Under the pieces are notes generated by a model. The model saw only the letters and a program-made list of their open reading frames with translations. It was not told where the DNA came from and did no database searches. This document shows positions 40,060-48,812 of a stretch of DNA of 64,000 nucleotides, piece after piece. The first letter of the stretch is position 1, and every line of letters starts with the position of its first letter. Source of the DNA: DATKUC01 sp964553615. Lineage in GTDB: Bacteria; Spirochaetota; Spirochaetia; DSM-27196; DATKUC01. Both the position numbers and the translations under genes were made by a program. The stretch covers positions 1-64,000 of the forward strand of contig CAZKMA010000023.1 of NCBI GenBank assembly GCA_964553615.1, in the 5' to 3' direction.

Positions 40060-41934
40060 TCAACGGGGAAGAGGGAGGCGCTCTCCGGTATTGTAGAGGG
40101 AAAGGAGCTCTTCGAACCGGGAGACGCTCCCGGCAAGACCACCCGGACGGGACCGACGGGTCCATAGCACTCGAAAGTCGTCGATGAGCGGCGCAAGCTC
40201 CGTGGCAAGCGCTTCCTTCCGTGAAGAACGGAGGGCGGCTATTTCGCGGACTGTGCCGTCCTTCGTCGAAAGACGCGCCTCAGCAACGTTACAGGCGTGT
40301 TTCATGAGCCGGGCGGTGAACACTATCTCTTCCCGGAGAGTCTCACCGTCCGCACTCGCAGGGTCCGATCCGGCTGCAGCCTCGAGTGCGGCCTCGATAG
40401 TCCGGCCGCAGGCGGCAAAATCAATATCACGGAACTCCCGATATCGCTCTCGATAGTAGGGATACCGTGGATCGAGAAGCATCGCGGCAAGAATGGTACC
40501 GTTATGAAGGCTCGGACCGAGCGTATCAGGTACGCGACCCAGTGCGAGCAGTGCCCCGGCAAGCTTGCCGCCCGCATCAAGAAAGACATGGCGGGAAAGC
40601 ACATCTTCCAAAGGAAGATCATCGCTCTCCCGGGCCGTCCAGGAGAGCGCTGCTCCGTAGATGAACCCCGGAAGCGCTATCGGGAACTGCTGGAGATGCC
40701 CGTTGTCCCCCCATTCGGTTGTCAGGACGCCTGCAGCCTGTGAACGGAGACCGTTCCGTGCTGCATTTCGAATGTTCTCCTGTGCATTCGTCCATCTGCC
40801 GCCGACCGAGTTCCAGGCACTGGTGCCCGGGCAGACGTAGTATGAAACGCCGGAATCCCGAAACGTGCTGCACTCCTGTTCGAATGGGTGCGACGCCTCA
40901 TATCCCCAGGTCAGGGCGACTGCATTCGAAGGAAGCTCACCGAGTAGTTCGGGGTGATGAAGAACGATGTCGCCCCAGTACAGCATGGTATGGCCACGCT
41001 CATCGACAAGCCGGTGTATGCGCTTCAGGAACTCCAGATAGACCCTACCGGTTCCCTGCCTGCCACACAGGTCTGCGCTTCGCCCCTGGCCGAGGTCAAA
41101 GGTTTCATCGCATCCGACATTGAACTGCCTGCTTGAAAACGCGGGAAGGAGTTCGTCGTACAGATCGGATAAAAAGGGAAGTGTCTCGGGCACCGCCGGA
41201 CTCAGCGAGAACGGATGGGGCCTGAAAACCCCGTGGGGATCCATCCAGCCGTCGGGGCATTCTGCCATATGGCGGTACTCCTCATGCCCCAGCCATCGCT
41301 CGAAATGACCAAACGAGTTCTGATTCGGGACAAGCTCCACGAATCGGTCACGACAATACTGGTCGAGCGTGCGAATCTCGTCGGCAGTGAACGGTGACGA
41401 GTCTTTCCACACAGACGTATGGGCGGAATAGGCAAAGGTGTGTTCGGTGTAAAGCTGAACCTGATTTATCTTCATCTCCGACCAGATATCGACGAGATGG
41501 AAGATCGTCTCCATTGTCGGGACCCGGTTCCGGCTGATGTCCAGCATGATTCCACGGTTGGCAAAGTCGGGCCAGTCCCGGATGCGAAGACAGAGAACGG
41601 CCCCGTTCGTTGTGCTGTATCCGGCCATGACCTGACGAACGATCTGGCGGAGCGTCATCATGCCATAGAAGGCCCCCGGTGCGGCCTCTGCGCGGATGGT
41701 AACCCGGTCGGGAGTCACGACGAGTTCGTAGCTGTCACGCTTCGACGGCGCGTTCACTCCGGTGTCCGATACGGTGCGTCCGACAATGACCTCGACCCCG
41801 GGCACCGGACCGTGATTCGCATCATAGCGGGCAAGTGCCTCCACCAGCGGCCGTGATGGATGGAATACGCCTCCGGTGAGCTCCAGATACCGCGGCACCG
41901 GCGCCAGAACGAACGCTGTCTGATCGTGGCCCAC
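40060..41934 (-). CDS. Glycoside hydrolase family 20-like protein
   Basis: This 624-residue protein resembles family 20 hexosaminidases. The N-terminal alpha/beta domain (to about 130) precedes a TIM barrel with RGIMLDISRNRVPTMETI and the Asp-Glu pair D276-E277 in NVGCDETFDL, which is the family's catalytic pair. No signal peptide is seen, so it acts in the cytoplasm on imported oligosaccharides. The GTG start at 41934 follows GGAGT and is separated by only 3 nt from the upstream permease gene. Together with the ABC genes and ROK repressor this suggests use of amino-sugar-containing glycans, an inference. Confidence 0.82.
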   Translation of the reverse strand: MGHDQTAFVLAPVPRYLELTGGVFHPSRPLVEALARYDANHGPVPGVEVIVGRTVSDTGVNAPSKRDSYELVVTPDRVTIRAEAAPGAFYGMMTLRQIVRQVMAGYSTTNGAVLCLRIRDWPDFANRGIMLDISRNRVPTMETIFHLVDIWSEMKINQVQLYTEHTFAYSAHTSVWKDSSPFTADEIRTLDQYCRDRFVELVPNQNSFGHFERWLGHEEYRHMAECPDGWMDPHGVFRPHPFSLSPAVPETLPFLSDLYDELLPAFSSRQFNVGCDETFDLGQGRSADLCGRQGTGRVYLEFLKRIHRLVDERGHTMLYWGDIVLHHPELLGELPSNAVALTWGYEASHPFEQECSTFRDSGVSYYVCPGTSAWNSVGGRWTNAQENIRNAARNGLRSQAAGVLTTEWGDNGHLQQFPIALPGFIYGAALSWTARESDDLPLEDVLSRHVFLDAGGKLAGALLALGRVPDTLGPSLHNGTILAAMLLDPRYPYYRERYREFRDIDFAACGRTIEAALEAAAGSDPASADGETLREEIVFTARLMKHACNVAEARLSTKDGTVREIAALRSSRKEALATELAPLIDDFRVLWTRRSRPGGLAGSVSRFEELLSLYNTGERLPLPR

Positions 41935-41937
41935 GAG

Positions 41938-42786
41938 TTACTCCTTCAGTGCGCCTTCGGCAAAGCCTCTGGCCATCTCTTCGTGAAAAAAGATGTAGAA
42001 AACGATCATTGGAATGGTCCCGATGACCAGAGCGGCAAACTGATATCCGTAGTTGGCACCGAGAGCACCCGCGAAGGAGTTGATTCCGACCGGCAAGCTT
42101 CGCAGCGTCTCTTTGCTCGTCAGGATGAACACCAGAATGAACTCGTTCCAGTTGTTCAGAAACGTGAGAATCGTCATGGTAGCCACGACGGGGCGGGAAA
42201 CCGGAGCAATGATGTTCCAGAATATGCGCAAATAACCCGCCCCATCCATCCGTGCCGACTCCTCCAGGGAATCGGGAATCCCTTTCACGTAGGTGGTTGC
42301 CAGGTATATGGAGAGTGGCAGCCCGAAGGCGATATAGGGGAGAATTACGCCGAAGCGGGTGTTGCCGATTCCTGTCTTCGATTCCATGATGAACAGCGGT
42401 ACAATGACCGAGTTGACCGTAACCAGAAGCCCGATCATGAAGAAGAAGTAGAAGAAGTTGGTAATGCGGTACCGGAATTTCGCGAATCCATACCCGGCGG
42501 ACAGAGCAAACAGAACAGTCAGCGTGGTTGCAACGGCGGCGTATATGACGCTGTTCACTGCGTAGATTCCCAGATGCCCGAGTTCCCACGCCTGAGGGTA
42601 GTTCTCGAACGTCGGGTGAATCGGGAACGAGAGCGGATTCCGTTCTATTGCTGCGTTCGACTTGAACGAGGAGTAGAACAACCAGAACAGCGGGCCTATT
42701 GTAAGAATCGTAAAGACGGTCATTACCGTATAGGCGACCACCTTTCCCCAGGGACTCATCCGTCCAAAATTGGAGGTGTTATTCAT
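41938..42786 (-). CDS. Carbohydrate ABC permease (MalG type)
   Basis: This 282-residue inner-membrane permease has six predicted segments and the ATPase-contact motif EESARMDGAGYLRIFWNIIAPVSRP. It pairs with the permease at 42799-43686 and the binding protein at 43774-45090. No ATPase gene is in this operon, so a shared MsmK/MalK-like ATPase encoded elsewhere is likely. ATG follows GGGAGGG. Confidence 0.9.
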   Translation of the reverse strand: MNNTSNFGRMSPWGKVVAYTVMTVFTILTIGPLFWLFYSSFKSNAAIERNPLSFPIHPTFENYPQAWELGHLGIYAVNSVIYAAVATTLTVLFALSAGYGFAKFRYRITNFFYFFFMIGLLVTVNSVIVPLFIMESKTGIGNTRFGVILPYIAFGLPLSIYLATTYVKGIPDSLEESARMDGAGYLRIFWNIIAPVSRPVVATMTILTFLNNWNEFILVFILTSKETLRSLPVGINSFAGALGANYGYQFAALVIGTIPMIVFYIFFHEEMARGFAEGALKE

Positions 42787-42798
42787 CTTTGCCCTCCC

Positions 42799-43686
42799 TC
42801 ACCCAAACTTTCGCTCAAAGAAGCCGAGTACGGTTCTCACCAGCGAGATGAGTCCGACGCTGAGGATAACGGTCACAACGGCGACGGCGTTACCCAACCC
42901 GTATTTGTAGTAACTGAATGTGTTGTTGTACATGTAGATGGATATGATTTCGGTGTAGTGCGCAGGCCCGCCGGCAGTCATTGCAAATATGAGTGTGAAG
43001 CTGGTGAGGCTGCCGGAGATCGCAAAGACAACCGTCGTAAACAGAACACCAATCATTGCGGGGACGATGACGCGAAAGAGGATCTGTGGCTCGTTTGCCC
43101 CGTCGAGAAGTGCCGCTTCGATTGTGGAACGGGTAATCTTCTGCATGTTTGCAAGGAAAATGATCATGTAGAGCCCGGTGTACATCCACAGGATGACGAA
43201 CAGGATCGGGACAATCGCCCAGGTCTCACTCTCGAAAATCTTCAGGACGAATCTCGGATTGTGCTGGATGGTGCGCATGAGAGTCGTGTAGATGCCGACC
43301 GGTGAGAATATGCGGTTCCAGAGCACCGCGACAATTACCGCGGAGAGGGTAATCGGAAGAAAGATCATCGTCTCGAAGAAGTCCGTTGCGCGAACCATCT
43401 TGCGAAAGAGGATATACGCAAGCGCAAAGCCAAGTGGTATCTGACCGAAAACCGATACAGCAACAATCAACAGGTTATTGCGCAGATCGTGCAGGAAAAC
43501 CGGGTCCTGAAACATCGTCACATAGTTCTGGAGCCCGGTGAACTTCGGCACCCCGAAGCCGGACCACTCGGTGAAGCTTATCGTCAGGCTGTAGAGAATC
43601 GGCACGACGATGACGACGGCGTACACCAGAATCGCCGGACCTGTCAGCACCGCGTAACTGAATCGCTTGAGCGCTCGTTCATTCAT
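42799..43686 (-). CDS. Carbohydrate ABC permease (MalF type)
   Basis: This 295-residue permease has about six membrane segments and the contact loop EAALLDGANEPQILFRVIVPAM, typical of MalF/UgpA-type proteins. It lies 12 nt before the MalG-type partner. The gap to the binding-protein gene holds a stem-loop (43714-43742). Confidence 0.9.
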   Translation of the reverse strand: MNERALKRFSYAVLTGPAILVYAVVIVVPILYSLTISFTEWSGFGVPKFTGLQNYVTMFQDPVFLHDLRNNLLIVAVSVFGQIPLGFALAYILFRKMVRATDFFETMIFLPITLSAVIVAVLWNRIFSPVGIYTTLMRTIQHNPRFVLKIFESETWAIVPILFVILWMYTGLYMIIFLANMQKITRSTIEAALLDGANEPQILFRVIVPAMIGVLFTTVVFAISGSLTSFTLIFAMTAGGPAHYTEIISIYMYNNTFSYYKYGLGNAVAVVTVILSVGLISLVRTVLGFFERKFG

Positions 43687-43713
43687 AGGCGTCTCCCCGT
43701 TCCGCTCGAAAAC

Positions 43714-43742
43714 GACTCCCCCGGATTTGCACCGGGGGAGTC
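43714..43742 (-). promoter_or_regulatory. Intra-operon stem-loop after second binding-protein gene
   Basis: GACTCCCCCGG (43714-43724) pairs perfectly with 43732-43742 around a 7-nt loop, between the binding-protein gene and the permease genes. No T-run follows. It mirrors the stem-loop at 3142-3174 and probably raises binding-protein yield relative to permeases. Confidence 0.7.
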
Positions 43743-43773
43743 ATGGGCGAAGATCGGAAAATCGATGTTTCCG

Positions 43774-45090
43774 CTACTTGTTTCCGTTCTTGGCGATGAA
43801 ATCCTGGAGATTCGCCGCCACCTGTGTCGGGGTAAGCTGTCCGAACATCATCTTCTGAAGATCCGGCTGCAGTACGTTGGCCATACTCTGGGCGCCAAGT
43901 TTGTTATCCATGACGTAGGTCATGTCTCGTGATGAAAGGAACTTCACCAGCTCGGCGTTCAGGGGGTCCAGCTTGAACTTGGACGCATCGATCTTGTACG
44001 CAGGAATGAATCCCTGCTCCATGTGGATCGCCGAACCTTCCGGACCCGAATAGAACCAGATCCAGTCCCACGCGGCCTTCGCCTTCTCTCCGGAGAGCTT
44101 CGCGCTCATGCCGTAACCGGTTCCCGGAACTGCGGAGGTTGTATCCGCTTTCCCCTGCTGTCCGGCAATTGAGGGAAAGGTATGGAGGCTGATGGTTTTC
44201 TGCTGCTCGGGAGTGAACAGCTTGATAAGATCCTGAACTTTCCAGCCGCCGTCGATGTAGTATACCGCCTTGTCGTTGGAAAAGAGCTCGGTACCCTGAT
44301 TGTAGTCCATCTGATTGAGCCCCGGGGGAAACATGTTGTCCTTGTGGAGGGTGTCTACAACCTGCAGCGCATTGACAAACGGCTTGTCCGTCCAGCTGGC
44401 GCCTTTCTGATCAATAGCATTGGTCATCCACTGCATGCCACCTTCTCTCGCCGTCAGCGTGCTGAGGAAACAGGACTGCATCTGCCAGCCATCCTTGTTC
44501 GCCATTGAAATTGGGACCAATCCGGCGGCGTTGATCTTCTTTCCCTGAGCAAGAAGCTCCTGAAAGGTCTTCGGGAAGGTCAGGCCGAGCTTCTTCATGA
44601 GGGTGTCGTTCGCATACATGACGTGTGTCGCGGTGACCTGTTGGGGCAGTTCGTAAATCTCTCCGTTTTTCCCCTGCGGTGCAACCGCCATGGACATGAA
44701 GTCGCTCTCTTTGCCCTTCAGGTAGGGACGAAGATCGCCAATGAGTCCACGACCGGTGACATATCCGGTCCGGGCTCCCGGCCACAGATAGACAACGTCA
44801 GGCATATCACCGGAAACCGCCAGCGCCTGGAGTTTCTGATGATACGGCTCGTTGAACAGCGTTTCGATCTTGAACTTGATGTTGGGATACTTCTGTTCGA
44901 AGGCTTTCAATACCACATCAAAGTTCTTGCCCGATGCTGAGGTAACGTCATTGTAGTTATACATCGATAGCGTGATGGCTCCGCCACTCGATGCCGAGGA
45001 CGCGGCTCCACTCTCTTTTGCGCCGTTTGCAAACGCAAACGCGGCGGAAAGCAGCAGCAGCGCAGATAACAGTGACACAATACGTTTCAT
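43774..45090 (-). CDS. Extracellular carbohydrate-binding protein of ABC transporter
   Basis: This 438-residue protein is a family-1 solute-binding protein (MalE/UgpB-like). The signal peptide ends in AFAFANGAKESGAAS, the same motif as the binding protein at 3203-4216. TLSMYNYNDVTSASGKNFD, FEQKYPNIKFKIETLF and VYLWPGAR are typical of the fold. ATG follows AGGAGG. It is encoded 17 nt after the ROK repressor and is the likely first structural gene of the sugar-uptake/GH20 operon. The ligand is unknown; an amino-sugar oligosaccharide is plausible. Confidence 0.9.
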   Translation of the reverse strand: MKRIVSLLSALLLLSAAFAFANGAKESGAASSASSGGAITLSMYNYNDVTSASGKNFDVVLKAFEQKYPNIKFKIETLFNEPYHQKLQALAVSGDMPDVVYLWPGARTGYVTGRGLIGDLRPYLKGKESDFMSMAVAPQGKNGEIYELPQQVTATHVMYANDTLMKKLGLTFPKTFQELLAQGKKINAAGLVPISMANKDGWQMQSCFLSTLTAREGGMQWMTNAIDQKGASWTDKPFVNALQVVDTLHKDNMFPPGLNQMDYNQGTELFSNDKAVYYIDGGWKVQDLIKLFTPEQQKTISLHTFPSIAGQQGKADTTSAVPGTGYGMSAKLSGEKAKAAWDWIWFYSGPEGSAIHMEQGFIPAYKIDASKFKLDPLNAELVKFLSSRDMTYVMDNKLGAQSMANVLQPDLQKMMFGQLTPTQVAANLQDFIAKNGNK

Positions 45091-45107
45091 GTGTACCTCC
45101 TGAAATT

Positions 45108-46310
45108 CTAATTCCCCTCTACAGGGGAACGTTTCCCGATTGGTTCAAGACGATCGAGGAGACTCGTCATCCCCGAAATCGTCCGTTCTTCGGTGGCAAG
45201 CAGGTGGCGGCTCGTAAACATCCGTTCGAGCAACATTCCCGCGGCACCGTATGCCACCGCTTTTTCTCCCACCGATGAGTAGGAGACCGTGCAGTGTATG
45301 TCTTCGATGTCATACACCCAGTTGTTCCGGATCTCTTCAATCAGAATCTGATCAAACGGTATCTGATAGCTCTGCAGATCTCCGCCCACAAAGACCTGAT
45401 TCAGATTGAGCGTATTTACGAACAGGGCAATGTTCTTCGCAAGCTCCCTCGAGAACTTCGTTTGAATCTCCCTGTCGGTACCGATATGGCGAGCTTCAGA
45501 AAGCGGCAGCGAGAGCTGTCCCATGTTCCTGCCGTTCCAGAACACACTGCGAAACTCACCGCCGTAGAATTCAGATCCGTAGTGAACTCGACCGTCTATG
45601 ACAATTCCCAGCCCAACGCCGATTCCGCCGTATTCGGACTTTCCGTAATCACCGCGGCGAAACTCAACCAGGGCGAACATGTAGTTGCGAAGCCGTTCGG
45701 ATTTGTGAAAGGCAAGCTCGCCCCATGCACAGGCGTTCGCGTCGTTCTCGACAAACGCGGGTACGTCCAGAGATCCGGCTATTTCTCGTGCAAAACTATA
45801 GGGCTCGGTTATTCCGAGCGGAATCGATTTGACGATGATGCCCTTGTGCGGATTAATGATGCCGCTCATGCCGAGTCCTACGCCGAGAATGGGAACATCG
45901 GTTTTTGCCGTCTCCGCAGTTACGCGGTGATAGACTTCCATGAATCGGTCCGGAAGCGTGTCCCGGGAAACATCGAGGTGATCCGCCTCGGAGTAGAGGA
46001 TTTCCCCGGACAGGTTCGAAACAACTGCCTGATAGTAGTCTGTCTGCAACTCAATTCCGACAACGGCGGCAAAGTCGCCGTTTATCGCAAGCTGTATCGG
46101 CTTGCGACCTCCGTGAGGACTCGCATCGAGTTCGTCACCCACCTGAACAACACCGATATCTATGAGCTCAGACATGAGGTTCGTAACCGTGGACTTGTCC
46201 AGACCCAGCTTGCGGGCAACCTCTATGCGGCTGATTCCCGGGTTCATCCAGATCGAACGCATTATCCGCGAGAAATTGATCAACTTGTTCCGTTTCGCAT
46301 GCACCGCCAT
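45108..46310 (-). CDS. ROK-family transcriptional repressor
   Basis: This 400-residue regulator has an N-terminal winged helix (about 12-70; ISRIEVARKLGLDKSTVTNLMSELIDIG) and a sugar-kinase-like ROK domain with GLGMSGIINPHKGII and ENDANACAWGELAF. The zinc motif C-x-C-G-x2-G-C-x-E of typical ROK proteins is missing: the region after GSEFYGGEFRSVFWNGR has no cysteines. Sugar binding may therefore differ from NagC/XylR. The palindrome at 46374-46397 is its likely operator, giving autoregulation and sugar-dependent control of the operon downstream. Confidence 0.88.
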   Translation of the reverse strand: MAVHAKRNKLINFSRIMRSIWMNPGISRIEVARKLGLDKSTVTNLMSELIDIGVVQVGDELDASPHGGRKPIQLAINGDFAAVVGIELQTDYYQAVVSNLSGEILYSEADHLDVSRDTLPDRFMEVYHRVTAETAKTDVPILGVGLGMSGIINPHKGIIVKSIPLGITEPYSFAREIAGSLDVPAFVENDANACAWGELAFHKSERLRNYMFALVEFRRGDYGKSEYGGIGVGLGIVIDGRVHYGSEFYGGEFRSVFWNGRNMGQLSLPLSEARHIGTDREIQTKFSRELAKNIALFVNTLNLNQVFVGGDLQSYQIPFDQILIEEIRNNWVYDIEDIHCTVSYSSVGEKAVAYGAAGMLLERMFTSRHLLATEERTISGMTSLLDRLEPIGKRSPVEGN

Positions 46311-46373
46311 GTTTTAGCCAAATCGGAACGGGCAGCTTCCATGCACCCGGATCGACTCTTCACCCTCCACAGG

Positions 46374-46397
46374 TTAGTTGATTTTAAAACCAACTAA
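46374..46397. promoter_or_regulatory. Near-perfect ROK-type operator
   Basis: TTAGTTG (46374-46380) and CAACTAA (46391-46397) frame an AT-rich centre; 11 of 12 base pairs of the 24-bp palindrome match. It closely resembles operators of XylR-type ROK repressors. It lies 64 bp upstream of the ROK gene and about 60 bp upstream of the promoter for the EXPERA gene, so it might influence both. Confidence 0.75.
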
Positions 46398-46457
46398 AGT
46401 ATGGCATGACTTTGGGAGGCTGTCAAACTTTTTCGATCACACGAACGGCGCGGGCTC

Positions 46458-46466
46458 TGCTATAAT
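46458..46466 (+). promoter_or_regulatory. Extended -10 promoter of EXPERA gene
   Basis: TGCTATAAT at 46458-46466 is a consensus extended -10 element, 27 nt before the ATG at 46493. The -35 region is weak, as is common for extended -10 promoters. Confidence 0.65.
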
Positions 46467-46492
46467 CTGCGAACACAATAGGAGGCCCTTCC

Positions 46493-47005
46493 ATGGACAA
46501 CAGCATCCCGGGAGTCCCCCTCTCACTGCGAGAGCGTCCGGTCGACATCTTCTTCACCGTGGTGTTTCTGATGTTTGCATTGACGTCTGCAATCGCAGAC
46601 GCCATTCCGACACTCGGCATTGTCATGGCGCCCGACGCGCCCACGCTGCTCGGTCGCGCCAACTACTGGTATGCGGCAGGATGCGATCCGCTGTTTCTTC
46701 ACCCTCCGGTCTGGATGCGCTTCGTAACCGGACTTTCTGCGTTCCTGTACGGCCCGTTCTACCTGGTACTGGCCTATGCGCTCATACGGGGAAAGAACTG
46801 GATCCAGCTTCCGGCGGTTATCTACGCAACCATGATCGCGTCAATTACGGGAATCATCGTCTTCGGGGTCGAGTTCTTCGGAGAGCCTGCCTGGCGATGC
46901 CAGAACATTCCAAAGTTCCTTTCGTACAACCTCCCCTATGTCGTTGTACCCATTCTGCTGCTCATTCGTATGAGGTACCCGCGGCCGTTTGACCGCAGGT
47001 TCTGA
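46493..47005 (+). CDS. EXPERA-domain membrane protein (TMEM97-like)
   Basis: This 170-residue protein has four membrane segments and resembles the EXPERA domain of eukaryotic TMEM97 and emopamil-binding sterol isomerase. Matching features include an opening RPVDIFFTVVFLMF, a loop WYAAGCDPLFLHPPVWMRF, then FLYGPFYLVLAYALIRGKNWIQLPAVIYA and a final LPYVVVPILLLIRMRYPRPF. Such proteins are rare in bacteria. A sterol role is doubtful in this organism; a lipid or isoprenoid ligand is conceivable. It has its own promoter and AGGAGG. Confidence 0.75.
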   Translation: MDNSIPGVPLSLRERPVDIFFTVVFLMFALTSAIADAIPTLGIVMAPDAPTLLGRANYWYAAGCDPLFLHPPVWMRFVTGLSAFLYGPFYLVLAYALIRGKNWIQLPAVIYATMIASITGIIVFGVEFFGEPAWRCQNIPKFLSYNLPYVVVPILLLIRMRYPRPFDRRF

Positions 47006-47084
47006 TATTCTGCCGTCGACCCACCCGTGAATATCTGTTGTGGTGGCAAGGAAAGCGGGATATTCTCTGAAAGACGGGGGGAGC

Positions 47085-47762
47085 ATGAAAAAGATAGCAC
47101 TCAGGAACTCGATTCTTGCCGCCCTGGTTTTCCTGCTCTGTGCCGGCACCGCTTCTGCCGGAGGTGCCGGGGAGACCGGGACTGCGGGGGAGAAACCGCA
47201 TGGGGTGGTCGAGTACTTCGACGGCAACGCTTCGATAAACGGCGCTCCGGTGGAGCTCGGCCAGGTGGTTCAATTTGGAGATCGGATCCAGACCGGCGAC
47301 CAGTCGTCGATCGAAATCGTTTTCAACAGCAAGAACATCATCCGCCTCAGCGAGAACTCGGTTGCGGTGTTCCAGATTTCCAGTGATGTGAAACGGATAG
47401 ATCTGCACACCGGAACGTTCTCCGGAGTTTTTGCGAGGCTCTCCGCGCTCGGCGGTTCGGGCCAACTTCTGGTACGGACCCCGAGTGCAGTCGGAGGCGT
47501 GCGCGGGACCACATTCTTCGTGAAGGTCATAGACGGGAACACAACCGATATCTGCGCGTGCAACGGCGTTGTGGACATGCAGGCCGCCGACGACGGACAA
47601 CCAATGCGAGTAGCAGCGCCCCATCACGAGATGTATCAGTTTACGCGCGCCGATACCGGATTCACGGTTACCAGACCGCATGAGATGTATCACACCGACG
47701 CGGACATGAATGCCCTCGCCAGGAAGATCGACGTGAAGATTCCGTGGGGACAGGTGGAATAG
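47085..47762 (+). CDS. Secreted FecR-domain protein
   Basis: This 225-residue exported protein has a signal peptide (about 1-25, ending TASAGG) and a FecR-like domain: GNASINGAPVELGQVVQFGDRIQTGDQSSIEIVF and LLVRTPSAVGGVRGTTFFVKV. Such domains bind ligands or scaffold in the cell envelope; the sequence lacks the membrane anchor and sigma-regulator part of true FecR. The start at 47085 follows GGGGGAG. It is convergent with the unknown gene at 47766, only 3 bp away. Confidence 0.82.
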   Translation: MKKIALRNSILAALVFLLCAGTASAGGAGETGTAGEKPHGVVEYFDGNASINGAPVELGQVVQFGDRIQTGDQSSIEIVFNSKNIIRLSENSVAVFQISSDVKRIDLHTGTFSGVFARLSALGGSGQLLVRTPSAVGGVRGTTFFVKVIDGNTTDICACNGVVDMQAADDGQPMRVAAPHHEMYQFTRADTGFTVTRPHEMYHTDADMNALARKIDVKIPWGQVE

Positions 47763-47765
47763 AAG

Positions 47766-48812
47766 CTATCCGGCGGTGTGATTCAGCCGCAGGGGACTGC
47801 CGCCGTCGAATCCGAAATACCGGTCACGCATGTATTGCGCCCATTCGCGCACCGCGTTCGTGCTGGAGAATTGCTCGGCAAACCTGACCAACTCCTGGTG
47901 TGTGGCATGATGCATTCCGTGCATCCGAAACGGCGCAAGGTCCGGGGGCAAAGCACGGATTCGCGACGATCGAGAATCCGTAAGAAAGAGAACTAACGCC
48001 TCCCTCCCTTCACTCCGGAGGACGGACACTCGGGCAAGGGCCTGAACAAGATCGAACCGTCCTTTCGTACCCGGGCACGCAACCCTGCGACGCACGTAGG
48101 GAGTCTTGTACCGCGCGTACGCGGTCTCCTGCCGCTCGAGTTCGCCAGCAATCGGTATGAGCCCATTCCATCCGGACCAACCGGATTCGGTGAGAAAGCA
48201 GAGCGAATCGTCGCCGGACAGGAGTGGTCGTATGTCCATGCAGCGAGCACGGTCGGGATTTCGATGCCGTCCCTGGATGTGCCCCGTAAACCCTGCACAC
48301 ATTTGAAACCCGTCGGGCCCGCCACCGGCAAGCGCGAGAACATCCACTCTTCGTCCATCCGGCACTCTGCATCCGATGGTAATGTGCGGTACCGGGAGAA
48401 CGCGTTTCCAGAAGACACCGGTATCCGTGGTCCGGGATTCCATTTCTCCCGGCACTATCTCCTCGACATCGAGCCGGCGGCCCCAGATCCGGGAGAGAAA
48501 GTCCGAAAGAATCGGACGCATGGTCGGAATTTGAAACGGCAGGAAAAGATTGATGGCGAGCACCCACGGATTCATCATGTTCACCACGGCGGATCCCTCC
48601 GCGGGCGGAACCGCAAAAATCGTCTCACGCAAAGAGTCGTACAGGCCCGGATAGAAATTGAGCTCCCAGCGGGACCCACAGAAGATGTGCCGGGCCCCTG
48701 AGAGCCCGGTCTCGTCCTCGGCTGCCGGATAGTTCTCTTCACGCCACGCCCTCTGCCTTTCGAGCGACCGCAGACGCCATGGCGAGGGAATGCCTATTTT
48801 ACCGCCTCCCAC
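47766..48812 (-). CDS. Hypothetical protein
   Basis: I do not recognise this 348-residue protein with confidence. It is soluble and rich in Arg and Trp. The segment SAVVNMMNPWVLAINLFLPFQ looks like a core helix of some nuclease-like families, but no complete active-site motif is visible. The GTG start at 48812 overlaps the oxidoreductase gene by 19 nt; an internal start is possible. Frame and codon use support a real gene. Confidence 0.6.
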   Translation of the reverse strand: MGGGKIGIPSPWRLRSLERQRAWREENYPAAEDETGLSGARHIFCGSRWELNFYPGLYDSLRETIFAVPPAEGSAVVNMMNPWVLAINLFLPFQIPTMRPILSDFLSRIWGRRLDVEEIVPGEMESRTTDTGVFWKRVLPVPHITIGCRVPDGRRVDVLALAGGGPDGFQMCAGFTGHIQGRHRNPDRARCMDIRPLLSGDDSLCFLTESGWSGWNGLIPIAGELERQETAYARYKTPYVRRRVACPGTKGRFDLVQALARVSVLRSEGREALVLFLTDSRSSRIRALPPDLAPFRMHGMHHATHQELVRFAEQFSSTNAVREWAQYMRDRYFGFDGGSPLRLNHTAG

